64,000 nt of DNA from Actinocatenispora thailandica. Its GTDB lineage: Bacteria > Actinomycetota > Actinomycetes > Mycobacteriales > Micromonosporaceae. The DNA is taken from positions 4,214,198 through 4,278,197 of the forward strand of contig NZ_AP023355.1 in NCBI RefSeq assembly GCF_016865425.1, in the 5' to 3' direction. Of this stretch, positions 9,139-17,667 are shown piece by piece (position 1 is the first letter of the stretch; each line of letters begins with the position of its first letter). The notes beneath the pieces were generated by a model. It saw only the letters and a list, made by a program, of their open reading frames with translations, was not told the DNA's origin and did no database searches. The position numbers were made by a program, and so were the translations under genes.

Positions 9139-9171
9139 GCCCGCACGGCTGCACCCCCGTACCGTGCGGGC
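9139..9171 (+). terminator. Hairpin downstream of the mannosidase operon
   Basis: GCCCGCACGG at 9139-9148 pairs perfectly with CCGTGCGGGC at 9162-9171 across a 13-base loop, 43 bases after the mannosidase stop. No T-run follows. The rest of 9097-9392 shows no coding signal. Confidence 0.5.
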
Positions 9172-9392
9172 GCTCCTCGGGCCGGCCGGCGCCAGCGCGC
9201 ACCGGCCGGCCCGCCGCCGTCCGGCGCCCGGGAGACCGCCCCGCCTCGCCCGGCCGGGGTCTGCGGACCACGCGGTGCCGCGATCTCGCCCCGCCGGCCC
9301 GGCCGGGGTGCCAGTATCGGCGGTGAGGCGCCCGCGGCGGGTGCTTCGTCGGCGTGCCCGGCCGGCCGATCACCGGACGAAAGAGGCGATCG

Positions 9393-9908
9393 ATGACGCA
9401 GGCGGACGACGACCCGGACGCGCGGCAGAGCGACGAGGTCTCCGACGACGGCGTCCTGGACACCGACGAGACGCTGCTGTCCGACCAGCCGTCCGACGAC
9501 CCGCTCGACACCGGCATCGAGCCGCCCGACCACTGGTCGGAGGTCAACCGGTTCGGCATGACGCCGGCCGAGGAGCGGCGCGGCGAGTCGCTGGAGCAGC
9601 TGCTGTCCGAGGAGGAACCGGACGTGGCGCCGGACGCGGTCGACGACCGCTGGGCCGACGGCCCCGATCCGCGTTCCGGCCGGCTGCGCGACACCGGGGA
9701 GGAGATGACCGGCGTCGACGTCGGCGTCGATGCCGGGGCGGCGAGCGCCGAGGAGGCCGCGGTGCACTGGGTCGACGAGGACACCGACCGGGCCGCGGAG
9801 TTCGACGACGCCGACGAGTACGAGACGCTGCCGGAGGCGGTCCGCAACACCGAGCTGGACCAGCAACGCGACCGCGACCCGGACCCGAACGACCCGTACC
9901 GTCCCTGA
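9393..9908 (+). CDS. DUF5709-type acidic hypothetical protein
   Basis: 171 residues from ATG 9393 with ribosome site AAGAGG. It is extremely acidic (long Asp/Glu runs) with a conserved central segment PDHWSEVNRFGMTPAEERRGESLE and a C-terminal ending in DPDPNDPYRP. This composition and layout match actinobacterial DUF5709 proteins, whose function is not established. No membrane segment or catalytic motif is visible. It stands between the mannosidase locus and the MarR gene without clear operon links. Confidence 0.8.
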   Translation: MTQADDDPDARQSDEVSDDGVLDTDETLLSDQPSDDPLDTGIEPPDHWSEVNRFGMTPAEERRGESLEQLLSEEEPDVAPDAVDDRWADGPDPRSGRLRDTGEEMTGVDVGVDAGAASAEEAAVHWVDEDTDRAAEFDDADEYETLPEAVRNTELDQQRDRDPDPNDPYRP

Positions 9909-9926
9909 CTCCGCCGCCGGCTCGGT

Positions 9927-9943
9927 CGTTAGCGCACCTAACG
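9927..9943. promoter_or_regulatory. Inverted repeat upstream of the MarR gene (candidate autoregulatory operator)
   Basis: CGTTAG-N5-CTAACG is a perfect 6-bp-arm inverted repeat ending 19 bases before the MarR start. Its size and position suit a MarR-family dimer site. Binding is inferred. Confidence 0.6.
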
Positions 9944-9962
9944 GTGAGGCTAGGGTGAGCGG

Positions 9963-10412
9963 ATGGACAACGACCCGGCGCTGCTGCCCGAACGGCTGCG
10001 CAGCATGCCCAGCCGGCTGCTTGCCCAGGCCGGCGGGTACGCGCAGCGCACCTCGGCCGACGCGCTCGCCGCGTTCGGCCTGCGGCAGCACCACTACGCG
10101 CTGCTCGCCGCGCTCGCCGAGTTCGGCCCGGCGAGCCAGTCCGCGCTCAGTGACCGCACCGGCGTCTACCGCAGCGACCTGGTCGGCGCGCTCAACGAAC
10201 TCGGCGAGCGCGGCCTGGTGTCCCGCTCCCCCGACCCGGGCGATCGCCGGCGCAACGTGGTGAGCATCAGCGCCGCCGGCCGGCAGCAGCTGCGCCGGCT
10301 GGACACCGCGCTGCGGCAGGCGCAGGAACGGCTGCTGGCACCGCTGGCGGCGGCGGACCGGCAGCGGCTGCTGGAGCTGCTCGGCCGGCTGCTGGCCGGT
10401 CGCGAGCACTGA
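9963..10412 (+). CDS. MarR-family transcriptional regulator
   Basis: 149 residues from ATG 9963. A winged helix-turn-helix spans about residues 40-95 (HHYALLAALAEFGPASQSALSDR, then the wing DPGDRRRNVVSIS), followed by a C-terminal dimerisation helix rich in Leu/Arg. MarR proteins repress efflux or catabolic genes and respond to aromatic ligands. The MFS exporter gene follows on the same strand after 227 bp, so a drug-responsive pair is likely. The inverted repeat upstream suggests autorepression. Confidence 0.92.
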   Translation: MDNDPALLPERLRSMPSRLLAQAGGYAQRTSADALAAFGLRQHHYALLAALAEFGPASQSALSDRTGVYRSDLVGALNELGERGLVSRSPDPGDRRRNVVSISAAGRQQLRRLDTALRQAQERLLAPLAAADRQRLLELLGRLLAGREH

Positions 10413-10639
10413 CGCACGCACCCTCGGCCGCCGCCCCGGCCGGCCCCTGAGCAGAAGCCGGCTGCCGCTCCCGGCACCCGCACACCCGCCGACCGGCGAC
10501 CGCTCCCGGCGCTGGGGCACGCGCCGGCGGTTCCACTGACCTTACGGCGGCCGTGCCCCACTCCCGGGCGCCCACGACCCGGTCCATCGTGAGGCGGTTC
10601 ACCCGCACCGGTGCGGCGACAGCCGATACGGTCGACCGG

Positions 10640-12037
10640 GTGGACCGACGTGCGCTGGTGTTGGTCGCCGTGTTGCTGTCCACGGTGACGTTTCCGCTGA
10701 CCATCACCGGGGCGTCGGTGGCGCTGCCGGACATCCGTAGCGACCTGGGCGCCGGGCTGGCGGGCACCCAGTGGGTCGTCAACGGGTACAACGCGACGTT
10801 CGCCGCGTTCCTGGTGGTGACCGGCTCGCTGGCCGACCTGCTCGGCCGCCGGCGGGTCTATCTGACCGGCCTCACGCTGTACGTGGCGACCGGGGTGGCC
10901 AGCGCACTGTCCGGCAACGTGCTGCTGCTCGACGCGGTACGCCTGCTCGGCGGGGTCGGCGCGGCCGCCGCGGTCACCGGCGGCGCGGCGCTGCTGTCCG
11001 CGGCGTTTCCCGGCCCGGCCCGGGCCCGCGCGTTCGGGCTGCTCCGCACGATGCTCGGCGCCGGGCTGGCGTTCGGCCCGTCCATCGGCGGCCTGCTCGT
11101 GTCGCACCTGGGATGGCGCGCCGTCTTCGCGGTACCGGCCGGCATCGCGAGCTGCGCGCTGCTGCTCGCGCTCGCCATCCCGCGGCCGGCCGACCGGCCG
11201 CCGGCACGCCGGATCGACTGGGCCGGTGGCGCACTGTTCACCGGTGCGCTGCTGACCGTCATCGCGGTCCTGGTCGAAGCGCCCGACGCCGGCTTCGGCC
11301 ATCCGGTGATCATCGCCGGGTGGGTGCTCGCCGCCGCGCTCGCGGTCGGCTTCGTGGCGGTGGAGCGTCGCGCCGACGATCCCGTCGTCGAGCTGCGGCT
11401 GCTCACCAATCCGCGCTTCGCCTCGTACGCGACCGCCGCCGCCACCCTGGTCGTGGTGCTGGTGCCGCTGCTGGTGTACCTGCCGTCCTACCTGATCTCG
11501 GTGGCCGGTGTCGGCGCCGGTACCGCCGGGCTGTGGCTGCTGCTGCTCACCGGCCCGACGGTACTGCTGCCGACGGTCAGCGGACTGGTCGCGCGGTGGG
11601 TGCCGACGGTGGCGATCGCGGTCGGCGCGATCGTGCTGTGCGGGATCGGTGCCCTGCTGGTGACCCGGATCGGGCCGCACACCGGGCCGGCCGGGCTCGC
11701 CCTGCCGCTGATCCTGGTCGGCGCCGGTACCGGGCTGACCCAGGGGCTGCTGGACGGCCGCGCGATCGACACCGTCCGGGCGGAGGCGGCCGGCGCTGCC
11801 TCGGGGCTGTTCCAGACCTCCCGGCTGGCGTCCGAGACGGTCGGGATCGCGGTGGTCGGTGCGATCCTCGCCGCGCTGTCCGGGGACCGGCTCGCCGGCG
11901 CCGGGTACACCCGCGCGCTGCACGTGGTCGGGGTGGTGCTCGCCGGGGTCTGCGTGGCCGGCGCGATCGGCGTACTCGCCCTGTCCCGCCGCCGGGCCCG
12001 GATCCCCAGCGCCGCAACCGAATCCGCACGCTGCTGA
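10640..12037 (+). CDS. MFS transporter, DHA2-like drug exporter
   Basis: About 465 residues, 12-14 membrane spans. The start GTG 10640 (VDRRALVLVAVLLSTVTFPL) is chosen because the membrane segment begins right after it. The frame is open further upstream but that stretch is Arg-rich and unlike MFS proteins. Motif A-like GSLADLLGRRRVY follows span 2, and a motif C-like GPSIGGLLV lies in span 5. Such exporters move small drugs by proton antiport. Control by the adjacent MarR protein is inferred. Confidence 0.88.
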   Translation: MDRRALVLVAVLLSTVTFPLTITGASVALPDIRSDLGAGLAGTQWVVNGYNATFAAFLVVTGSLADLLGRRRVYLTGLTLYVATGVASALSGNVLLLDAVRLLGGVGAAAAVTGGAALLSAAFPGPARARAFGLLRTMLGAGLAFGPSIGGLLVSHLGWRAVFAVPAGIASCALLLALAIPRPADRPPARRIDWAGGALFTGALLTVIAVLVEAPDAGFGHPVIIAGWVLAAALAVGFVAVERRADDPVVELRLLTNPRFASYATAAATLVVVLVPLLVYLPSYLISVAGVGAGTAGLWLLLLTGPTVLLPTVSGLVARWVPTVAIAVGAIVLCGIGALLVTRIGPHTGPAGLALPLILVGAGTGLTQGLLDGRAIDTVRAEAAGAASGLFQTSRLASETVGIAVVGAILAALSGDRLAGAGYTRALHVVGVVLAGVCVAGAIGVLALSRRRARIPSAATESARC

Positions 12038-12184
12038 CCCGGCCGGCCCGAGCGCACGGCCCACTCCGGGGCCGGGAGCCGAGCCCGTACCGGCCGGGCC
12101 GCGCACCGCCGATCCTGGCACGCCGGCTGCGACGGCCGCCAACGCGCCCGCCGGAGCAGGGTGCCGCGGCAACCGGCGGCGGCG

Positions 12185-13063
12185 TCAGCGGTGCGTGCGC
12201 AGGGCGGCGACCAGCCGGTCCAGGTCGTCGCGGCCGGGGCGGGTCGCCACGTAGACGCCGCGGCGGGGCGCGTCGCGCAGCGCGAGCAGCCGGACGTCGG
12301 GGCGCAGCGCCGCCCCGAGACTGCGCGGCACCAGCGCGACGCCGTGTCCGGCCGCGACCAGCGCGACCTTGATCATCAGGGCACCGACGCCGCGGTCCAC
12401 CTGCAGCGTCAGGTCGTACCGGGCGGCGAGCTGGTGCAGCAGCGCCTCCGAGCCGGCGTTGTCCTCGATCCAGCACTCGTCGGCGAGGTCGGCGATGCTC
12501 ACCCGCCGGCGCCGGGCCAGCCGATGGTCGCCCGGAACGACGACGCTCATCGGATCGGCGAACAGGTGCCGCAACCGCACGTCCCGGGACTTCGGCAGCC
12601 CTGGCGGCGCATCGGTGACCACGGCGAGGTCGAGCTCTCCGCCGGCGACACGGTCGATCAGCCGGGCCGTCGAGTCGGTCAGCATCGTCCAGGACGGCGG
12701 GTCGGGCACCCGTCGCAGCGCGTCCGGTACCAGCGCCATCGCCGCCGACTGGACGGCGCCGACGCTGACGTGCGGCGCCGGCCCGGGTGCGGCGGCCGCG
12801 CGGGCGGCGCGGTCGGCCTCGGCGACGAGCAGCCGGGCGTGCGGCAACACCGCAGCACCGGCGGGGGTGGGCCGCACCCCGCGCGGCTCCCGTACCAGCA
12901 GGGCGGTGCCGAGGTCACGTTCCAGCGCGGCGATCTGCCGGGAGACGGCGGACTGGGTGTAGCCGAGCGTCTCGGCCGCCGCGGACAGGCTACCCGCCCG
13001 GCACGCCTCGCAGAACGTGACCCAGGGCGTCAGCGACGCCATCCTGGCATGCTCGATACGCAT
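12185..13063 (-). CDS. LysR-family transcriptional regulator
   Basis: 292 residues from ATG 13063; alternatives at 13072 or 13042 are in frame. The N-terminal HTH is clear (AGSLSAAAETLGYTQSAVSRQIAALERDLG), followed by a PBP-like effector domain (HVSVGAVQSAAMALVPDALR; SVVVPGDHRLARRR). It is divergently transcribed from the dehydrogenase/SnoaL fusion with a 58-bp gap, the usual arrangement for a LysR activator and its target. The ligand is unknown. Confidence 0.92.
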   Translation of the reverse strand: MRIEHARMASLTPWVTFCEACRAGSLSAAAETLGYTQSAVSRQIAALERDLGTALLVREPRGVRPTPAGAAVLPHARLLVAEADRAARAAAAPGPAPHVSVGAVQSAAMALVPDALRRVPDPPSWTMLTDSTARLIDRVAGGELDLAVVTDAPPGLPKSRDVRLRHLFADPMSVVVPGDHRLARRRRVSIADLADECWIEDNAGSEALLHQLAARYDLTLQVDRGVGALMIKVALVAAGHGVALVPRSLGAALRPDVRLLALRDAPRRGVYVATRPGRDDLDRLVAALRTHR

Positions 13064-13121
13064 AGATCGCATGCTAATCCTGCGCTGGTCGCATGGTTGG
13101 ATCGGCGCCAGACTGGGCCCC

Positions 13122-14330
13122 ATGAACTCCGCACAGACGGTGTCGGTCCTCGGCCTCGGCCGGATGGGCACCGCGATCTCCCGCAGGCTCGCCGATCTCG
13201 GCCGCCCGGTCACCGGCTGGTCCCGGTCCGGCGTCGAGCTGGCCGGGGTCCGCGCCGCCGGCTCGCCGGCCAGCGCGGTCGCCGGCGCCGACCTCGTCCT
13301 GCTCGCCCTCTACGACGCGACCGCCTGCCGCCAGGTGCTCGCCCGCTGCGCCGACCACCTGCGCCCGGACGCCACGGTGCTGAACCTCGCGACGATCGCG
13401 CCGGCCGAGGCCGCCGGGCTGCGCCGCAGCGTGCCCGTCCGGTACGTGCAGTGCCCGGTGCTCGGCTCGGCGCCCGCGGCAGCGGCCGGCGCGCTGAGCC
13501 TGCTGTACGGCGCGGCCGGGCCGACGCCCGCCGAGACCGAGACGCTCGCCGCGCTGGGCACCGTCATCTGCTGCGGCGACGCGGCCACCGCCGCCGCGCT
13601 CAAGCTGGTCGCGAACGGCGTGCTCGGCGACGGCCTGGTCGCCCTCGGCCAGGCGCTCGCCCGCGCGCGACGACTCGGCCTGGACCGCGACCGCACGCTC
13701 GACGTGCTGGCGGGTACGGCCCTGGGCGGCCTGGTGAGCGGCAAACGCGACCGGCTGACCGGCAACACCACCGCGGGCGCGGACTTCACCGCCGGCGCGC
13801 TCGGCAAGGACGCGGAACTGCTCGCCCGCGTCGACCCGGACAGTGCCCCGCTGGCCCGGGTGCTGGCGCTGGCCGGCGCACCGGCCGACGCGGACGTCGC
13901 CGCGATCGTCGCCGGGCTGGCGGACGCCGATCGCGTCATCGTCGACCCGGCCGCGCACCTGTTCGCCGCACCCGGCGTACCCGCCGACGACGAGCTGATG
14001 GCGCCGCTGATCAGCTACGCGCGCGGTCACGCCACCGGTGACCCGGCGCACTTCGCCACCGCGTTCCGGCCGACCGCACACATCGAAGGCATCCGGGGCG
14101 GCGAGTTCGTGTCCTGGGGGCTGGACCGCTACCGGGCGAACTTCACCGGGACGCCCGCGGCGGACGAGGCGGACCGGGTGCGTACCGTCACCGAGCTGGG
14201 GCGCACCGGCACCGTCGGGCACGCCACGATGATCCTGCGGCATGGTGCCGACACCTTCACCGACCTGTTCGTCCTGGTCCGCGAGCACGGTGCGTGGCGG
14301 ATCGCGAACAAGGTCTACCACCGGTCCTGA
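13122..14330 (+). CDS. Fusion: beta-hydroxyacid-dehydrogenase-like NAD(P) domain plus SnoaL/NTF2-like domain
   Basis: 402 residues from ATG 13122. Residues 1-160 form a Rossmann domain (VSVLGLGRMGTAISRRLADLG), followed by the alpha-helical domain of 3-hydroxyisobutyrate-dehydrogenase/imine-reductase-like proteins (ALKLVANGVLGDGLVALGQAL). From about residue 285 a second domain begins (DELMAPLISYARGHATGDPAHF; TAHIEGIRGGEFVSWGLDRY; FTDLFVLVREHGAWRIANKVYH), a SnoaL/lumazine-binding-like cone fold normally seen as a separate small protein. The catalytic Lys of the first domain is probably the K in AALKLVANG. The substrate is unknown. Divergent from a LysR regulator. Confidence 0.85.
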   Translation: MNSAQTVSVLGLGRMGTAISRRLADLGRPVTGWSRSGVELAGVRAAGSPASAVAGADLVLLALYDATACRQVLARCADHLRPDATVLNLATIAPAEAAGLRRSVPVRYVQCPVLGSAPAAAAGALSLLYGAAGPTPAETETLAALGTVICCGDAATAAALKLVANGVLGDGLVALGQALARARRLGLDRDRTLDVLAGTALGGLVSGKRDRLTGNTTAGADFTAGALGKDAELLARVDPDSAPLARVLALAGAPADADVAAIVAGLADADRVIVDPAAHLFAAPGVPADDELMAPLISYARGHATGDPAHFATAFRPTAHIEGIRGGEFVSWGLDRYRANFTGTPAADEADRVRTVTELGRTGTVGHATMILRHGADTFTDLFVLVREHGAWRIANKVYHRS

Positions 14331-14390
14331 CCCGGCACCGGCCGACCGGCGGCGGCGAACGTCGACCCGGCCTGCCCGGCCCACCGGCGG

Positions 14391-14640
14391 CCGTCGCGTC
14401 GGCCGGAGCGGCGGGGCGGGGCGTCGCGTCGGCCGGAGCGGCGGGCGGCCAGCGGCCGTCAAGCCGGCCGGCGGGCCGTCGACCCGGCCGGCGGGCCGTC
14501 AGCCCGGCCGGCGGGCCGTCAGCCCGGCCGGCGGGCCGTCAGCCCGGCCGGCGGGCCGTCAGCCCGGCCGGCGGGCCGTCAGCCCGGCCGGCGGGCCGTC
14601 AGCCCGGCCGGCGGGCCGTCAGCCCGGCCGGCGGGCGGCG
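14391..14640. repeat. 20-bp GC-rich tandem repeat, about nine units, with a shorter repeat before it
   Basis: From 14461 to 14640 the unit AGCCCGGCCGGCGGGCCGTC recurs with period 20; the first two units and the last are diverged. Just upstream (14391-14455) a different unit, GTCGCGTCGGCCGGAGCGGC, occurs twice. The array separates two convergent genes (14330 and 14619) and each unit is self-complementary around GCCGGC. In one frame it supplies the stop codon and last residues of the XRE gene. Reading frames through it are artefacts of the repeat. Confidence 0.92.
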
Positions 14641-15485
14641 CGGTCGGCCGGCGCCGGTGCGGCCGGCTCCGTCTGGTAGGCGGTGAGCAGCGCCAGCTTG
14701 TCCGCGTCCGCCGAACCCCGCTCGGCGTGGTAGATCGCGAGCACCTGGCCGTTGGTGCCGCCGATCGCGAGCTTCTCCCGGTACAGCGTCAGCTCCCCGA
14801 CCTGCGGGTGTTCCAGCAGCACCGCGGAACCCTGCCAGGGGCCCACGTCGTGCCGGGCCCACAGCCGCCGGAACCGGTCGCTGCCCAGCGACAGCTCACC
14901 GACCAGCTCGATGAACCGCGGATCGTCGGTGTCGGTACCGACCGCCTGCCGGAAACCGGCGACCAGGCCGGCGGTGGCGCGCTCCCAGTCCGGGTACATC
15001 GCCTGCTCGGCCGGGTCGAGGAACACGTCGAGCAGCCGGTTGTGGCCGACCGCGAGCCGCGGCGAGATCGTCGCGGCGAGCGGGTTCGCGGCCAGGACGT
15101 CGAAGTAGCGGCCCTCGACGAACGCCGGCAGCGCCAGGGTGTCGAGCAGCATACGGACCCCGGCGGGCACGGCCTCCCGGCGGGGCCGCCGGCGCGCCCG
15201 GCGCGGCTTCTCGGCGGCCAGGCTGATCAGGTACCCGGTCGCCGCGTCGTCGAGCTGCAACACCCGGGCGAGCGCCTCGAGTACCTGCACCGACGGGTTG
15301 CGGTCCCGGCCCTGCTCCAGCCGCAGGTAGTAGTCGGCGCTGATGCCGGCGAGCATCGCGACCTCCTCGCGCCGCAGCCCGGGCACCCGGCGCACCCCGA
15401 CCTGCGGCAGGCCGAGACGATCCGGCGAGACCAGTTCGCGCCGGGCGCGCAGGTACTCGCCGAGCCGGTTCGTGTCGTCGGTCAT
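14619..15485 (-). CDS. XRE-family regulator with MmyB-like ligand-binding domain
   Basis: 288 residues from ATG 15485. The N-terminal HTH (LRREEVAMLAGISADYYLRLEQGRDRNPS has the usual MmyB-type signature at about residues 37-65) precedes a C-terminal MLTR/MmyB ligand-binding domain (WPAFVEGRYFDVLAAN-like region, LFLDPAEQAMYPDWERATA). It is divergent from an SDR gene 171 bp away, the standard pairing for this family, in which the regulator represses an oxidoreductase. The last nine or so residues (ADRAARRPG) and the stop are encoded inside the 20-bp tandem repeat, so the original C-terminus may have been altered. Confidence 0.92.
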   Translation of the reverse strand: MTDDTNRLGEYLRARRELVSPDRLGLPQVGVRRVPGLRREEVAMLAGISADYYLRLEQGRDRNPSVQVLEALARVLQLDDAATGYLISLAAEKPRRARRRPRREAVPAGVRMLLDTLALPAFVEGRYFDVLAANPLAATISPRLAVGHNRLLDVFLDPAEQAMYPDWERATAGLVAGFRQAVGTDTDDPRFIELVGELSLGSDRFRRLWARHDVGPWQGSAVLLEHPQVGELTLYREKLAIGGTNGQVLAIYHAERGSADADKLALLTAYQTEPAAPAPADRAARRPG

Positions 15486-15656
15486 GACCTCAGCGTAGGC
15501 ATCCCGGCGGCATCCTGGCTGGTCCTGCCACCCCCAGGATCAGCGGGGCGCTGTCGCGCGCCGCGGGACCGACGAACCCTGGAGTCGACGGCGGTCGGGC
15601 CTCGCTGGGCCGGTCACCGACGACGATCCAGGTCCGTTCGAGAGGAAGCGGCAGAC

Positions 15657-16361
15657 ATGACCATCACACTCGTCACCGGCGCGAACCGGGGACTCGGGTA
15701 CGAAACCGCCCGCCAGCTGGTCGAGGCGGGGCACACGGTGTTTCTGGGCGCGCGCAGCGCCGAGCGCGGCGCGAAGGCCGCGGCCGAGCTCGGTGCCCGG
15801 TTCGTCGCGCTCGACGTCACCGACGACGACTCGGTGTCGGCCGCGCTGCGCACCATCGCGGACGAGGCCGGCGGGCTGGACGTCCTCGTCAACAACGCCG
15901 GCATCGCCGAGATGCGTGGCGGGTCCGAGGCCGACACGGTCACCGGTGAGTCGGCGCTGCGCCAGTTCGACACCAACGCCGTCGGCGTGGTGCGGGTCAC
16001 CACGGCCGCGCTGCCGCTGCTGCGCGCCTCCACCAACCCGGTGGTGGTCAACGTCTCCAGCGCGCTCGGCTCGTTCTGGGCGGTCACCAACCCGCAGCGC
16101 CGCCAGTTCCACTACCCGTCCATCGTGTACGGGGCGACCAAGGCGGCGGTCTCGATGCTCACCGTGCAGTACGCCAAGGCGGTACCGGAGGTCAAGTTCA
16201 ACGCGGTCGAGCCCGGCTTCACCGCCACCGACTTCACCGCCGGGATCGAGGGTGGTCGCCCGGTGCAGCAGAGTGCCGAGGTCATCGTCCGGCTCGCCAC
16301 CATCGGTACCGACGGGCCCACCGGCACCTTCACCGAGGACGAGCACGCCCTCCCCTGGTAG
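15657..16361 (+). CDS. Short-chain dehydrogenase/reductase
   Basis: 234 residues from ATG 15657, ribosome site GAGGAAGCGG. NAD(P)-binding TGANRGLGYETARQL at the N-terminus, NNAG at about residue 80 and the catalytic YxxxK (YGATKAA) near residue 160 with the Ser in NVSSALGS. Classical SDR length and fold. Divergent from the MmyB-like XRE regulator, which probably controls it. The carbonyl substrate cannot be deduced. Confidence 0.93.
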   Translation: MTITLVTGANRGLGYETARQLVEAGHTVFLGARSAERGAKAAAELGARFVALDVTDDDSVSAALRTIADEAGGLDVLVNNAGIAEMRGGSEADTVTGESALRQFDTNAVGVVRVTTAALPLLRASTNPVVVNVSSALGSFWAVTNPQRRQFHYPSIVYGATKAAVSMLTVQYAKAVPEVKFNAVEPGFTATDFTAGIEGGRPVQQSAEVIVRLATIGTDGPTGTFTEDEHALPW

Positions 16362-16373
16362 CCGCTGGCCGGG

Positions 16374-16505
16374 TCAGGGGCGGCGGGCGGCCCAGACCGC
16401 GCGGTCGGTGCGTACCACGCGGTCGGCGCGGCGCAGGATGCCGTCCGGGCCGGCCGGGTCGAGCAGCCGGTCCAGCGCCGCGACGGTACGGCGACCGGCC
16501 GAGCA
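16374..16505 (-). pseudogene. C-terminal remnant of an unidentified gene
   Basis: About 42 codons ending in TGA at 16374-16376 read as protein-like sequence (TVAALDRLLDPAGPDGILRR, then ADRVVRTDRAVWAARRP) with typical local codon use, but no start lies upstream. The frame is broken at about 16505 where a different remnant begins on the other strand. It looks like the 3' end of a gene left by a deletion. I do not recognise the family. Confidence 0.5.
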
Positions 16506-16792
16506 CCAGAGTCAAGGGCCTTGTCGATCTCGTGCTGCTCAGCGAGCCGGGCCTCGCGCCCGATTCCTTCCTGGCCAGAGCAGTCGACCCCGTGTTCTCG
16601 GTTCGCGCGACCCCTGCAGTGCCGGTGGAGATTTCCGATCCCCCACCAGGGTGGACGGAGATACCCGACGATCGCCGCAGACCTCACGCAGACCTCACCA
16701 GGACCGAGCCGCGGCTCGGGGCTGCGATCGCACTTGTCCGTGGCTTCTGGGCTGACCCGCACCATACTGACGACCCGACCGATGCGGGCTGA
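16502..16792 (+). pseudogene. Decayed C-terminal fragment resembling an AbiEii-type nucleotidyltransferase toxin
   Basis: From about 16505 the plus strand reads STRVKGLVDLVLLSEPG, then AVDPVFSVRATPAVPVEISD and PPPGWTEI. This is the layout of the C-terminal part of AbiEii/AbiGii nucleotidyltransferases: the VKDLVDLVLL segment, then a PPxxW stretch. After about 16665 the similarity moves to another frame (YPTIAADL) and back (GAAIALVRGFWADP), ending at TGA 16792, so at least two frameshifts are present. No N-terminal nucleotidyltransferase domain remains. GC is lower than in the flanks. The family call rests on recollection of the motif and is moderate. Confidence 0.5.
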
Positions 16793-16823
16793 TACGCCGA
16801 CGACCGGTTGCGAGTCCGCGAGC

Positions 16824-16864
16824 GCCGATCCGTGCCCGTCCACGGTGGACGGGCACGGATCGGC
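16824..16864 (-). terminator. Strong hairpin after the encapsulin gene
   Basis: A perfect 19-bp stem (16824-16842 with 16846-16864) with a 3-base loop lies 4 bases beyond the encapsulin stop. No T-run follows, so it would be a stem-only terminator of the actinobacterial kind. Confidence 0.8.
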
Positions 16865-16868
16865 GATC

Positions 16869-17663
16869 TCAGCTGGCGATGGGGACGGCGGCTTCGGTGG
16901 TGTAGAGCAGGAAGGTGAGCGTCTGGATGAAGTAGAGCTCGACCGACTCGGCATCGTGTGCGGTGTAGCCGATCGAGAGGTCCTGCCCGAGGTGCAGCTC
17001 GAAGTCGCCACCCCGGGTGGACAGCAGGAACGCGCCGTTGATCGCCGGCGCCCAGATGATCTCGCCGTCGATGAGCCGGCCCAGGTGTTCCCGGACCGGG
17101 TAGCCGTGGTCGGAGGTCTCGTTGACCTCGGTGTACGCGTCGGCGCTGAGCAGCAGCGAGTACGGCCCGGCGACGCCGGCCAGGCGCAGCTCGCTGACCG
17201 CGCGGCTGATCGTGTCGGGATAGTCGCGTACCTCGCCGGGCAGTGTCAGCGCCGGGTTCGAGGCACCGGCCCGGATGCCGCCGATGCCGGCCGCGGGGTA
17301 CCCCTCGAAGATGGCGCGGTCCTCGGCGAACGCCATCCGCTTGGCGGCGTCCTTGACCGGCTGCCAGTCGGCGTCCTTGGCGCCCCGCTCGACCGCGTCG
17401 ACCTCGTCGCGCGAAACGGTGAACGGCACCCGCAGCTCCACCAGCGGCTGCGCAACCCGGCGGTGCGCGCGGACCCCGTCGGGTGCGTCGATCCGCTCCC
17501 GGCGACCGGTGCCGATCGCGGCGAGTTCGGTGCCGTCCGGGCCGGACACGTCGACGACACGACGGCCGGCGAGGTGCCGGGTGAAGGTACGCCGGGCCTC
17601 CTGCGACAGGTCGTCCCAGGCGGCATCCGAGATCGGGGCCAGTTCGCGATGCAGGTTGTTCAT
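16869..17663 (-). CDS. Family 1 encapsulin shell protein
   Basis: 264 residues from ATG 17663 (MNNLHRELAPISDAAWDDL), the canonical encapsulin N-terminus; an upstream in-frame GTG at 17675 would add four residues and overlap the DyP stop. The HK97-fold features include VDVSGPDGTELAAIGTGR, the DWQPVKDAAKRMAFAEDRAIFEG spine-helix region and GYTAHDAESVELYFIQTLTF near the C-terminus. It self-assembles into an icosahedral cytoplasmic compartment. The gene directly follows and is probably co-transcribed with its cargo DyP peroxidase (4-base gap), whose C-terminal tail would dock on the shell lumen. Confidence 0.96.
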   Translation of the reverse strand: MNNLHRELAPISDAAWDDLSQEARRTFTRHLAGRRVVDVSGPDGTELAAIGTGRRERIDAPDGVRAHRRVAQPLVELRVPFTVSRDEVDAVERGAKDADWQPVKDAAKRMAFAEDRAIFEGYPAAGIGGIRAGASNPALTLPGEVRDYPDTISRAVSELRLAGVAGPYSLLLSADAYTEVNETSDHGYPVREHLGRLIDGEIIWAPAINGAFLLSTRGGDFELHLGQDLSIGYTAHDAESVELYFIQTLTFLLYTTEAAVPIAS

Positions 17664-17667
17664 TCGC

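Noticed and set aside
13047-13075. GCATGC-flanked palindrome in the LysR/dehydrogenase gap as a LysR box
   Set aside because: GCATGC is itself a palindrome and the inner bases do not match; it overlaps the LysR start region, so support is too weak to list.
14242-14686. Proline/glycine/arginine-repeat protein in the 20-bp array
   Set aside because: The unit length of 20 leaves several frames open and yields similar repeats in each; no ribosome site and no family.
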